From: Bacteroidales bacterium
GTDB lineage: Bacteria; Bacteroidota; Bacteroidia; Bacteroidales; P3
Direction: 5' to 3'
Assembly: GCA_016281475.1 (NCBI GenBank)
Contig: JAEEIS010000175.1
Location: 1 to 22,685, forward strand
DNA: 22,685 nucleotides
The notes beneath the pieces are model-generated. The model did no database searches and was not told the DNA's origin. It saw only the letters and a list, made by a program, of their open reading frames with translations. The translations under genes were made by a program, and so were the position numbers. Positions 1 through 6,202 of this stretch are shown one piece after another; the stretch's first letter is position 1; each line of letters opens with the position of its first letter.

Positions 1-36
1 AACCCGACAGAGGAAGTACCTACCACCACTGAATAG
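1..36 (+). CDS. C-terminal end of an unknown upstream protein (partial)
   Basis: Frame 1 is open from the first base to a TAG at 34-36 and would encode the tail NPTEEVPTTTE. A Thr/Pro/Glu-rich tail is plausible as a protein end, and the next gene starts 2 nt later, which would fit an operon. Eleven codons are too few to identify anything, so this may be chance. Confidence 0.25.
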   Translation, partial: NPTEEVPTTTE

Positions 37-38
37 CC

Positions 39-326
39 ATGTGTACAGTAAGCATAACCGTCAACGAGGCGGCTATCCGCCGCATCAACCCTTCGCTGAC
101 CAGCAAGGAGGCCATCGGACAATGGCTGCAACGACAAGTCGACACCATGTTGGAAGACCTATCCGACATTGCCGAAGAGCCTCCTTGCTGCTATAATTCC
201 GTTGAAGAAGTAATTTCCGAAACACAACGGCGCATGGAGAACATTGAAAGCGGTAAGACCAAAATGACTCCTCACGAAGAAGTCCGACAAAGAATGGAGA
301 ATCTGATTGCCTCGTATGCGAATTGA
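39..326 (+). CDS. RelB-like antitoxin of a type II toxin-antitoxin pair
   Basis: This 95-residue protein is the likely antitoxin for the toxin directly downstream. The N-terminal part (TVSITVNEAAIRRINPSLTS and the following helix with AIGQWLQRQVD) resembles the short DNA-binding N-terminus seen in Bacteroidales antitoxins. The C-terminal part (SVEEVISETQRRMENI... TPHEEVRQRMENL) is charged and helical, the kind of segment that wraps a RelE/ParE toxin. Its 3' end overlaps the toxin ATG by 11 nt, a typical toxin-antitoxin arrangement that couples translation. In this family the antitoxin neutralises the toxin and, with it, represses the shared promoter. No clear promoter is visible in the 38 nt upstream, so the promoter may lie outside the window. 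The assignment rests on gene order and general resemblance; the exact antitoxin family is uncertain. Confidence 0.72.
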   Translation: MCTVSITVNEAAIRRINPSLTSKEAIGQWLQRQVDTMLEDLSDIAEEPPCCYNSVEEVISETQRRMENIESGKTKMTPHEEVRQRMENLIASYAN

Positions 327-636
327 ATGGAGCGACCAAGCATTAGACGACTTATCGGATATTTTGCACTATGTCGTTGACTATTTCGGTGAGGCCATCG
401 CATACAGAGTCAATAAAGAAATTAATGACGATGTAGATACCCTTGCCCAGTTCCCAATGATGGGAAGAGTTTTGTTTTTCAATAGGACAAGGAACATCAC
501 CTATCGGACTTTCTCAACGAGACACTACAAAATCGTCTATTACATAAAAGACGACGTTTTAAAGATAACCCTGCTTTGGAATAACCGTCGTGACAGCAAA
601 GCGTTGAAACGACAACTATCCAGCATAGAGAAGTAG
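316..636 (+). CDS. ParE/RelE-family toxin
   Basis: A 106-residue protein of the RelE/ParE superfamily. The pattern is typical: N-terminal beta strand IEWSDQALDDLSDIL, an alpha-helical hairpin (YFGEAIAYRVNKEINDDVDTLAQFP), then MGRV, and C-terminal strands YRTFSTRHYKIVYYI and ITLLWNNRRDSKALKRQL, with the aromatic/basic residues usual at the end of the fold. Relatives either cleave ribosome-bound mRNA (RelE) or inhibit gyrase (ParE); the W(N/D)xRRD-type end is more ParE-like, but activity cannot be decided from sequence. I chose ATG at 316 rather than the in-frame TTG at 307, because ATG RIEW is the conserved beginning and it overlaps the antitoxin by 11 nt. A terminator follows 25 nt after the stop. 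Confidence 0.85.
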   Translation: MRIEWSDQALDDLSDILHYVVDYFGEAIAYRVNKEINDDVDTLAQFPMMGRVLFFNRTRNITYRTFSTRHYKIVYYIKDDVLKITLLWNNRRDSKALKRQLSSIEK

Positions 637-660
637 CCAAGAATCTCCCTGAAGAGCCAA

Positions 661-697
661 TAATACAAGCAGAGGGTAACCCCTGTTTGTATTTTTT
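661..697 (+). terminator. Rho-independent terminator after the toxin-antitoxin operon
   Basis: AATACAA (662-668) pairs with TTGTATT, CAG with CTG and GGG with CCC around a TAA loop, with one small internal mismatch, and the stem runs into six T residues (692-697). It is oriented to stop plus-strand transcription from the toxin gene. Confidence 0.75.
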
Positions 698-727
698 GCC
701 TCCTTTGCTTTCCATTACATTGTATAT

Positions 728-1096
728 CTACGGCTCAGAATTACCAATTATCGTTTCACCATCGGTAATAATATCGACATTCTCCCCTTTTTCAAGATAC
801 CAAACCTGCTGAACCCATTTCGCATAACTATTTGAGCCAAACTTATACTGAAGTTTAACCTTTATCTTTTCCGAGTGATCATTTGCAACGAATGCATATT
901 TCTGCCCGACAGTTATGTTGTCTATCATGTTTGTCATAACCCGACTACCAGATGCATCGTATTCAGACAATATGACATTGTACTCAGATGCACCAGGCAT
1001 ACCATAATTGTCAACAAACGTGTACGTGGTGTCTTTTTGGCAACCAAAAAATAACGTCATGGCGACAATACATAAGCATAAAGAAATTTTTCTCAT
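728..1096 (-). CDS. Small putative lipoprotein of unknown function
   Basis: A 122-residue protein starting MRKISLCLCIVAMTLFFGC. This is a lipoprotein signal peptide with basic start, hydrophobic core and a lipobox ending at Cys19, so the mature protein should be lipid-anchored in the envelope. The mature part is predicted beta-rich (TYTFVDNYG, YNVILSEYD, VKLQYKF, QVWYLEKGENVDII) and ends with an acidic tail; I recognise no family. An in-frame TTG at 1165 would lengthen it by 23 residues but would bury the signal peptide, so the ATG at 1096 is preferred. A good minus-strand promoter lies far upstream (1359-1388), which gives a ~255-nt leader full of inverted repeats. Confidence 0.75.
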   Translation of the reverse strand: MRKISLCLCIVAMTLFFGCQKDTTYTFVDNYGMPGASEYNVILSEYDASGSRVMTNMIDNITVGQKYAFVANDHSEKIKVKLQYKFGSNSYAKWVQQVWYLEKGENVDIITDGETIIGNSEP

Positions 1097-1352
1097 ACAT
1101 GTTTCCCTAATACGTGTCGGGCACAACTTTAAATCACTCTCCCGCACCTCGATGAGCAAAATCAATTAAAGAAGCGTGGTGCTGATACGCCACTTCTTCT
1201 TGTGGAGGTTGTGAGAAAGACCTTGCTTGCCGAAATGGATTTCAGTCCACGCTATACGCGTGAACCGTCACACTGTTCTTGCAAGCATAGGAAGGTTCTC
1301 ACATTTCCACAAGCCAGAACAAGCATAACGCTTCGCGATTCCCTGTTGAAAT
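1097..1352 (-). other. Long structured 5' leader of the lipoprotein gene (candidate cis-regulatory RNA)
   Basis: This 256-nt stretch holds no credible gene but dense inverted repeats. The outer arms are 1199-1230 and 1281-1313: CTTGTGGA/TCCACAAG, then TGTGAGAA/TTCTCACA, then AAGG/CCTT and GCTTGC/GCAAGC, forming a long, interrupted helix. Between the arms are two small hairpins, GAAA-TGGA-TTTC near 1232 and CACGC-TATAC-GCGTG near 1246. A further hairpin (AAGAAG...CTTCTT with a TGG/CCA extension) lies at about 1169-1200, nearer the gene. If the promoter at 1359-1388 is used, all of this is transcribed ahead of the lipoprotein. It could be a structured leader, or the remnant of a small mobile element. 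Confidence 0.5.
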
Positions 1353-1358
1353 CGAGTG

Positions 1359-1388
1359 CAAAAATACGAACTTTTCTTGACATACAAA
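1359..1388 (-). promoter_or_regulatory. Bacteroidetes-type promoter, minus strand
   Basis: Read on the minus strand, TTTG (1388-1385), an 18-nt spacer and TATTTTTG (1366-1359) match the Bacteroidetes -33/-7 consensus closely. The start of transcription would be near 1352, leading through the structured region to the lipoprotein gene. Confidence 0.6.
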
Positions 1389-1402
1389 AATATTTTTTCT
1401 CA

Positions 1403-1426
1403 TTTGTTCAAAAATGTGTAATTTTG
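1403..1426 (+). promoter_or_regulatory. Promoter of nfo
   Basis: TAATTTTG at 1419-1426 is an exact TAnnTTTG -7 box, about 29 nt before the nfo ATG. A TTTG at 1403-1406 lies only 12 nt upstream, closer than the usual 19, so the -33 element is weak. It is divergent from, and almost adjacent to, the minus-strand promoter at 1359-1388. Confidence 0.55.
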
Positions 1427-1454
1427 CAGTCGAAAACAACAAAGAATATACAAT

Positions 1455-2294
1455 ATGACAAAATACATCGGTGCACACGTAAGCGCGTCAGGCGGTGTGA
1501 GTAACGCCATCCTCAATGCTGAGGCGATTGGTGCCAATGCCTTTGCTCTCTTCACCCGCAACCAGCGCAGCTGGGTCAGCAAACCCCTCGGCCAAGAGGA
1601 AATCTACGGTTTCCGCCAACTGCTCACAGAGCGCGGTTTTGAGCCTCAATACGTTCTACCCCACGACAGCTACCTCATCAATCTCGGCTCTCCCGACGAG
1701 GAGACACTGCAAAAAAGCCGCAATGCCTTCCTCGACGAGATGCGTCGTGCAGAACAATTGGGGCTGACCATGCTCAACTTCCACCCCGGCAGCCACCTGA
1801 ACAAGGTTAGCGAGGAAGAATGCCTCGACCAGATTGCCCGCGAGGTGAACGCCGCCTTAGCTCAGACCGAAGGCGTCACCGCCGTTATCGAAAACACCGC
1901 TGGGCAGGGCACCAACCTCGGATGGAAGTTCGAACACATAGCCCGCATCATCGAGGGCATTGACGACAAGAGCCGTGTCGGCGTCTGCATCGACACCTGC
2001 CATACCCTAGCCGCAGGTTACGACCTCAGCAACGAGATGGGCTATCAATTCTGTTTTGAGGATTTTGAAAATATCATTGGCTTGCGTTATCTCCGCGCCA
2101 TACATCTCAACGACAGCAAGAAAGGCTCCGGCTCCCACGTCGACCGCCACGAGACTCTCGGCAATGGATTCCTCGGCAAAGAATTCTTTGTCCGCTTCAT
2201 GCACGACTCCCGTTTCGACAATATGCCCATCATCCTCGAGACTCCTGAGCCCTCACTTTGGGCACAGGAAATCAATTGGCTGCGCAGCCTATAG
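1455..2294 (+). CDS. nfo: Endonuclease IV (AP endonuclease, deoxyribonuclease IV)
   Basis: A 279-residue protein of normal family length. Endonuclease IV cleaves the DNA backbone 5' of abasic sites in base excision repair, using three metal ions in a TIM barrel. Family motifs are intact and in order: GAHVSASGGV at residues 6-15, LNFHPGSHL, VIENTAGQGTNLG, VGVCIDTCHTLAAGYDL, IHLNDSKKGSGSHVDRHETLGNG (the metal-binding His/Asp cluster) and ILETPEP near the C-terminus. The gene stands alone with its own promoter and is closed by a terminator at 2321-2349 shared with the convergent anti-sigma gene. The Shine-Dalgarno is weak, as usual in this phylum. Confident assignment. Confidence 0.97.
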   Translation: MTKYIGAHVSASGGVSNAILNAEAIGANAFALFTRNQRSWVSKPLGQEEIYGFRQLLTERGFEPQYVLPHDSYLINLGSPDEETLQKSRNAFLDEMRRAEQLGLTMLNFHPGSHLNKVSEEECLDQIAREVNAALAQTEGVTAVIENTAGQGTNLGWKFEHIARIIEGIDDKSRVGVCIDTCHTLAAGYDLSNEMGYQFCFEDFENIIGLRYLRAIHLNDSKKGSGSHVDRHETLGNGFLGKEFFVRFMHDSRFDNMPIILETPEPSLWAQEINWLRSL

Positions 2295-2320
2295 AATCGC
2301 ATTCCGTTTCATCATAATAA

Positions 2321-2349
2321 GGGGGTGCCCAACATGTTTGGACACCCCT
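2321..2349 (+). terminator. Terminator between nfo and the convergent anti-sigma gene
   Basis: GGGGTG and CCAA pair with TTGG and CACCCC around a short loop with one mismatch, followed on the plus strand by a T-run at about 2353-2357. The position between converging genes suggests it may act in both directions, though the minus-strand T-tract is weak. Confidence 0.7.
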
Positions 2350-2382
2350 AACTTTTTGCAGCCGCATGTGTGGCCCAAATAC

Positions 2383-3243
2383 TTATCGCACAAGCGTCAC
2401 GGTACCTTTGCGCTGATGACGGAAACCATCCTTATCAGTATAGTAGACCACGTAGACATACGCTGCCTGAGGCAATTCGCGACCCCAATGCTTGCCGTCC
2501 CAACCTTCATTAATATCAGTTGTTGCAAACACCTGGGCACCAGAACGGTTAAAGACTGTCATCCGATAGTTGGTCAACACGTCGCCAGGATGGTTCAATC
2601 GGGCGCGGAAGACATTGATTTCGGCATCGTCGGACGCGGGCATAAACACATTGGGCAGCCACAATATCGTATCTTCAAGTCCGAATGTAGTAGGCGACTT
2701 GGTCTGCGACTTGGCTGGTTCCGATGCCACCGTAGACGTATTCACACTAGGCTGAGTCTCAACTGGGGCCGCTGCCACCACTGGTACCACTTCGGAGACT
2801 GGCTTGCTAATAGGAATAGCCTGCATGGGTTGTGTTGTCACAGAGGGCTGCGACACTACAGCCGTCACCTCGGCCTGTGTTGCGGGCATCAATGCAACTG
2901 GTTCCGTTACCACAGCCTGCTCGGTCTTAGCAGGCTCGGGGGGCACCGTTGAGGCATTGATTGCTACCACCTCAGTCGCAACAGGTTCCTTAAGCATAGG
3001 CTCAACTGCCACCTCCTCACTGGGCATCACCTGCGCCACATCGGGCATAGCCATCTGAGTCGTGCTATCGCCCTTACTGCCGGGCCACAACACCACGCCA
3101 ACTACCGCCAGAGCCACCACCACGACACCTGCGGCAGCAGTCCATGCCTGTCGGCGCACCGCACGGCGACGCATCGTCTTCTCAATTCTCTCCCACACCT
3201 CAGGGTCGGGAGCCTCAGCATAATTCTTCAACTTCTCATTCAT
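2383..3243 (-). CDS. Anti-sigma-like membrane protein with CHU_C/gliding-motility-like C-terminal domain
   Basis: 286 residues when read from the ATG at 3243; an in-frame TTG two codons earlier is less likely. Residues 1-33 are a short basic cytoplasmic part (APDPEVWERIEKTMRRR) like the minimal anti-sigma regions coupled to ECF sigma genes. Residues 34-54 are one transmembrane helix (AAGVVVVALAVVGVVLW). A Pro/Val/Thr/Ala/Glu-rich linker of about 120 residues follows. The last ~95 residues (LPNVFMPASDDAEINVF, YRMTVFNRSGAQVF, EGWDGKHWGRELPQAAYVYVVYYTDKDG, GTVTLVR) match the pattern of the CHU_C or type B T9SS sorting domain of secreted Bacteroidetes proteins. The start overlaps the sigma stop in ATGAATGA, so the two are translationally coupled. 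Inferred role: inner-membrane regulator of the adjacent sigma factor with a periplasmic sensor domain. Confidence 0.75.
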   Translation of the reverse strand: MNEKLKNYAEAPDPEVWERIEKTMRRRAVRRQAWTAAAGVVVVALAVVGVVLWPGSKGDSTTQMAMPDVAQVMPSEEVAVEPMLKEPVATEVVAINASTVPPEPAKTEQAVVTEPVALMPATQAEVTAVVSQPSVTTQPMQAIPISKPVSEVVPVVAAAPVETQPSVNTSTVASEPAKSQTKSPTTFGLEDTILWLPNVFMPASDDAEINVFRARLNHPGDVLTNYRMTVFNRSGAQVFATTDINEGWDGKHWGRELPQAAYVYVVYYTDKDGFRHQRKGTVTLVR

Positions 3244-3790
3244 TGTCAAATCCTTTCATATTAAGTCTTTTAATTATCATTCTTTTGGCACGTGCCATCT
3301 GGCTTCTCACCGTCGCCATGGGCAATTTGAGCCGTTTTGCAATCTCCTCATACGAAATCTCTTCCACAGCATGCATATTAAACACCACCCTCAGCCGCTC
3401 CGGCATCGACTGCAACACCGCCACCACATCCTTTGCCCTACTATTCGTATAGTCTAAATCCAGCTCACCATCATCATCCACAGCTATGTCCGCCAAACTA
3501 TTCGTATCGAAATACACAACCTGTGCATTGCTCTTGACGTAATCGACCGCCTGATTTACCATTATATGGTATACCCACGACTCCAACGACGACACGTCCT
3601 GCAGCTTGCCGATATTCTCATACACCTTGATGAAGCCGTCGTGTAGCACATCTTGGGCCTCGTCGCGCGAGTGCGTATAGCGCATACACACACCAAGCAT
3701 CTGCGGTGCCAGCTCCTCATAGAGCTGTTTCATGGCCTTCGGATCCTTCTCCTGACAAGCCGCCACAATATGTTCTTTGTCGGCAATCAT
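3236..3790 (-). CDS. ECF-type RNA polymerase sigma factor (sigma-70 family)
   Basis: 184 residues from the ATG at 3790. Sigma region 2 is clear (LYEELAPQMLGVCMRYTHSRDEAQDVLHDGFIKVYENI..., then SWVYHIMVNQAVDYVK), and region 4 has LQSMPERLRVVFNMHAVEEISYEEIAKRL and the HTH recognition part PMATVRSQMARAKRMI. An acidic linker with DDDGELDLD separates them. ECF factors direct RNA polymerase to a small regulon, usually in response to envelope conditions, and are held by a membrane anti-sigma. The frame remains open upstream to 3865, but that extension (Phe/Lys-rich, encoded by A/T runs) looks non-coding. The stop overlaps the next gene by 8 nt. Two TTTTG-C-CAAAA dyads lie 38 and 61 nt upstream of the start. 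Confidence 0.93.
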   Translation of the reverse strand: MIADKEHIVAACQEKDPKAMKQLYEELAPQMLGVCMRYTHSRDEAQDVLHDGFIKVYENIGKLQDVSSLESWVYHIMVNQAVDYVKSNAQVVYFDTNSLADIAVDDDGELDLDYTNSRAKDVVAVLQSMPERLRVVFNMHAVEEISYEEIAKRLKLPMATVRSQMARAKRMIIKRLNMKGFDNE

Positions 3791-3827
3791 ACGCTCTATA
3801 GACTGAAAAAAGTCGATTTTGTTGCAC

Positions 3828-3861
3828 TTTTGCCAAAAAAAAATCGTTTTTTTTGCCAAAA
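3828..3861 (-). promoter_or_regulatory. Pair of TTTTG-C-CAAAA dyads upstream of the sigma gene (candidate operator)
   Basis: The odd palindrome TTTTGCCAAAA occurs at 3828-3838 and again, unchanged, at 3851-3861. The start-to-start distance is 23 bp, close to two helical turns, so a dimeric regulator could bind both on one face. They lie in the leader of the sigma gene. Part of the signal could be the local A/T richness, but two identical 11-mers with a G-C core are more than a plain T-run. Confidence 0.4.
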
Positions 3862-4231
3862 TCATTATTTTTCATCATTTTTCGTCCCAAAGACAATAAT
3901 ACAACACACTGAAATTCAAACCATAATAAACGATAATAATGCTTTGTAAAACAAAGTATAAAAATTCTTAAATTCTCTTACGCAATAAAAAACAAGCACT
4001 ACAAGAGAGATTGCGTGATTGTCCATATATACAATTCTATTACAAAGTGTTATCTACATTAGTAGCCAAGATATGCTCACAAGACAAATAAAAATGATAA
4101 TAAAGCAAATAAGCTGCAGAAAACGTATATGAGAAAAAACAAGTGCCATTGGAGCGACCTTTGGTAGGTCGAAAAAAAGGAAAATGGGGACGTAAAGGAG
4201 AGATTTTTTTTCGTATGTCAAAAAAAAGCGG
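3862..4231. other. AT-rich intergenic region between the sigma gene and rnpB
   Basis: About 370 nt without a credible gene; the reading frames here are short and A/T biased. It should hold the upstream part of the sigma promoter, but no exact TAnnTTTG was found on the minus strand; the nearest is an imperfect CTTTG box around 3950. A small hairpin, CGACC-tttggta-GGTCG, lies near 4158-4174 and is followed by seven A residues on the plus strand. It does not have the T-run of a terminator in either direction. Confidence 0.4.
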
Positions 4232-4239
4232 TATTTTTG
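4232..4239 (+). promoter_or_regulatory. Promoter -7 box of rnpB
   Basis: TATTTTTG fits TAnnTTTG exactly and lies about 33 nt before the 5' end of the RNase P helix P1. The -33 region is a T-run (4204-4211) without a perfect TTTG. Transcription would begin near 4246, so the RNA would need a short 5' trim or carry a short leader. Confidence 0.55.
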
Positions 4240-4271
4240 CAAATTGAAATCAGGAAAGTACATTGACATTC

Positions 4272-4657
4272 GAAAACGGCAACCGTCTCTATCGCCGGCG
4301 GCACGCGCAAGTGCGCCGCGGGAGGAAAGTCCGGGCAACACGAGCCACCATACTTCCTAACAGGAAGGCGGCAGGAAGGCAAGCGTCCTGCCGACAGCAA
4401 GTGCCACAGAAAGACAAACCGCCTACGGGTAAGGGTGCAAGCGCGAGGTAAGAGCTCACGACAGGCGACAGTGATGCCGCCCGATGGCAAACCTTATGGG
4501 TTGAAAGACCAAATATACCGGCAGTCAAGGGCTGGCTCGCCCGTTGCCGGGGGGTAGGTCGATAGAGGCCGACGGCGACGTCGGCAGTAGATTGATGATA
4601 GAGGCTGTCGCGTGCGACAGGACAGAACCCGGCTTACGTGGTTGCCGTTTTCTTTTT
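4272..4657 (+). ncRNA. rnpB: RNase P RNA (catalytic subunit), bacterial type A
   Basis: The conserved core is directly readable: GAGGAAAGTCCGGGC at about 4321-4336 and the matching 3' segment ACAGAACCCGGCTTA at about 4622-4636. Also visible are the GAAAGACAAACCGCC element near 4409 and GGTAAGGGTGCAA near 4428. Helix P1 is formed by GAAAACGGCAACC at 4272-4284 and GGTTGCCGTTTTC at 4640-4652, which encloses the whole RNA. The P1 strand runs into TTTTT at 4653-4657 and so probably also acts as the terminator. The RNA is the ribozyme that cleaves the 5' leader from pre-tRNAs. The length of about 380 nt is normal. The next gene starts only 13 nt beyond the T-run. Confidence 0.95.
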
Positions 4658-4670
4658 AATAGACAAAAGT

Positions 4671-5420
4671 ATGAATACTTACAAACGAATGAAAAGGACT
4701 TTAGCCATATTGCTGCTGCCATGCTGCCTGCTGGCGGCTTGCTACAACGAGGGGCAGTTGGTGGTCAACCCCGCGCCGTTGGCACAATACCAGTTCAAGC
4801 CCACCGAGGCGCGTCTGCTGGAAGCTGCCAAGGCCTATGCCGAAGCCATCAACCAGAACCTTGACCAACGTGCCATCCACCCCGGCCTGTTTGCCGACTA
4901 CGGCGTGGCATTGGCACGGCTAGGCCGACTTGAGCAGGCAAACACCATGTTCAACAACGAAAAGACTTTCTTTCCCAACAGCACCGCATATGTCGACTAT
5001 CTCATCAACACCCTCACCCCCATGTACGCTGGCCGAGGGCACACCGACACCTCGCACATCGACCTCAAGTCCCTCGACACCATCCACGTCACCCTCACGC
5101 CCGAGGAGGAAGTATACCTACGGCAGCTGGAGGCCGACCCCGAATATCAAAAGTTACTGAAGCAACAGGCCAAGGAGGAGAAGGAGCAAAAGGCCCTCGA
5201 AACCAAGAAGGCCAAACGCGAGCAGGCTAAGGAGAAGGAGAAGGAGCGCAAGGAAAGAGCCAAGGCTAAGGAGCGCGCGCAGAAGGAGAAGGAGGCCGCC
5301 AAGCGTGCCGCCGACAAGGCAAAAAAGGAGGAAGCAAAAGCTGCCGAGAAAGCCAAACGCGAAGCAGACAGAGCCAAGAAAAGAGAATCGAAGAACCAAG
5401 AAAAAGGCCAACAATCATGA
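4671..5420 (+). CDS. DUF4810-type lipoprotein with long Lys/Ala/Glu-rich C-terminal tail
   Basis: 249 residues from ATG 4671 (MNTYKRMKRTLAILLLPCCLLAAC); a start at 4689 (MKRTLAILL) is equally possible. The signal peptide ends in lipobox LAAC. The N-terminal mature half (QYQFKPTEARLLEAAKAYAEAINQN, IHPGLFADYGVALARLGRLEQANTMFNNEKTFFPNSTAYVDYLIN) is the TPR-like helical DUF4810 domain. This family is normally found with a CsgG-like lipoprotein and a DUF799 lipoprotein, and the DUF799 gene follows here with an ATGA overlap. Residues ~161-249 are an almost uninterrupted Lys/Glu/Ala/Arg helix, TolA-like, long enough to reach across part of the periplasm. No promoter fits in the 13 nt after rnpB, so transcription must come through or from within rnpB. 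Confidence 0.82.
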   Translation: MNTYKRMKRTLAILLLPCCLLAACYNEGQLVVNPAPLAQYQFKPTEARLLEAAKAYAEAINQNLDQRAIHPGLFADYGVALARLGRLEQANTMFNNEKTFFPNSTAYVDYLINTLTPMYAGRGHTDTSHIDLKSLDTIHVTLTPEEEVYLRQLEADPEYQKLLKQQAKEEKEQKALETKKAKREQAKEKEKERKERAKAKERAQKEKEAAKRAADKAKKEEAKAAEKAKREADRAKKRESKNQEKGQQS

Positions 5421-6202
5421 AACACCCCCTCATACTCATAACCGCCACGCTGATGCTCCTATGCTCGTGCAAGAGCGAAAAACGCATCGCTACATACGAA
5501 GACCTATACAAGGAACAGCCATTTGTCATTATGCTGGCACCCCCGCAGGACAAGGCGCAGCGCCTGCTTCCCAAAACCACGCAGGACCAAGTGCTGAACG
5601 ACGAGATGACCATTGCCGCACAATTCGTGCGCCAAACTGCCGCCAAGCCGCTGGCCGACCAAGGCTACTATGTGTTGGCCCCCCTTGTCACCGACGTGCT
5701 GATCGACACCATCAAGATGGACTATCACCAGCTGGCAAACTCAGACATCAAACCTTTGTCCGCCCAATTCGGCATCGATGCCGTACTGCTGATTGCCATA
5801 CACAAATGGCAGGAACCCGAGATGAACGAAGTTGCGGTGTATGCCGAGTACACGCTGCGCTCCACCAAGACGGGAATGGAGCTAATGCACTCATGGGTGC
5901 GCGGCAGCAAGATGCAGCCTTTGGATGCCAAAGGTGTGCCCATGGAATTGAGCACCGACATGGATTTTATCAACCGCACCGGATTCAGCAACCGCCTGGC
6001 ACACCGCTGTCTGCTACTAGAGGCGATGAGCGACTTTGTGCTGCGCAGTCTGCCAACCAGTGCCGGACGCTGGTATTTCCAACATGACCAATATGTGCCT
6101 GCCAACCCCAATTACTATAGTTTCACCATCTTCCCCGACGGAAGCATCGAACGTTCTAATCTAACTGAAGAATCTTTTGGCAATGAAGGATTTCAAAATT
6201 GA
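5417..6202 (+). CDS. DUF799/GNA1162-family lipoprotein
   Basis: 261 residues. The start MKHPLILITATLMLLCSC is a lipoprotein signal peptide with lipobox Cys18. The mature sequence (PFVIMLAPPQDKAQRLLPKTTQDQVLNDEMTIAAQFVRQ, LADQGYYVLAPLVTDVLIDTIK, LSAQFGIDAVLLIAIHKWQ, YAEYTLRSTKTGMELMHSWVRG) follows the DUF799 family typified by meningococcal GNA1162. Its fold resembles the periplasmic part of TolB/CsgG-like proteins, and the family is thought to serve an outer-membrane secretion or stress complex. It overlaps the DUF4810 gene by 4 nt (ATGA), so the two are made together. A CsgG gene, the usual third partner, is not next to them. It overlaps the following comB-like gene by 20 nt. Confidence 0.85.
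   Translation: MKHPLILITATLMLLCSCKSEKRIATYEDLYKEQPFVIMLAPPQDKAQRLLPKTTQDQVLNDEMTIAAQFVRQTAAKPLADQGYYVLAPLVTDVLIDTIKMDYHQLANSDIKPLSAQFGIDAVLLIAIHKWQEPEMNEVAVYAEYTLRSTKTGMELMHSWVRGSKMQPLDAKGVPMELSTDMDFINRTGFSNRLAHRCLLLEAMSDFVLRSLPTSAGRWYFQHDQYVPANPNYYSFTIFPDGSIERSNLTEESFGNEGFQN

Noticed and set aside
3791..3865. 25-residue N-terminal extension of the sigma factor
   Set aside because: It is encoded by A/T runs, contains the dyad repeats and has no sigma-like sequence; MIADKEHIVAACQ is a usual ECF start.
4158..4180. Hairpin CGACC/GGTCG as a terminator before rnpB
   Set aside because: It is followed by A residues on the plus strand, and on the minus strand the T-run comes before the hairpin, so neither direction fits a terminator.
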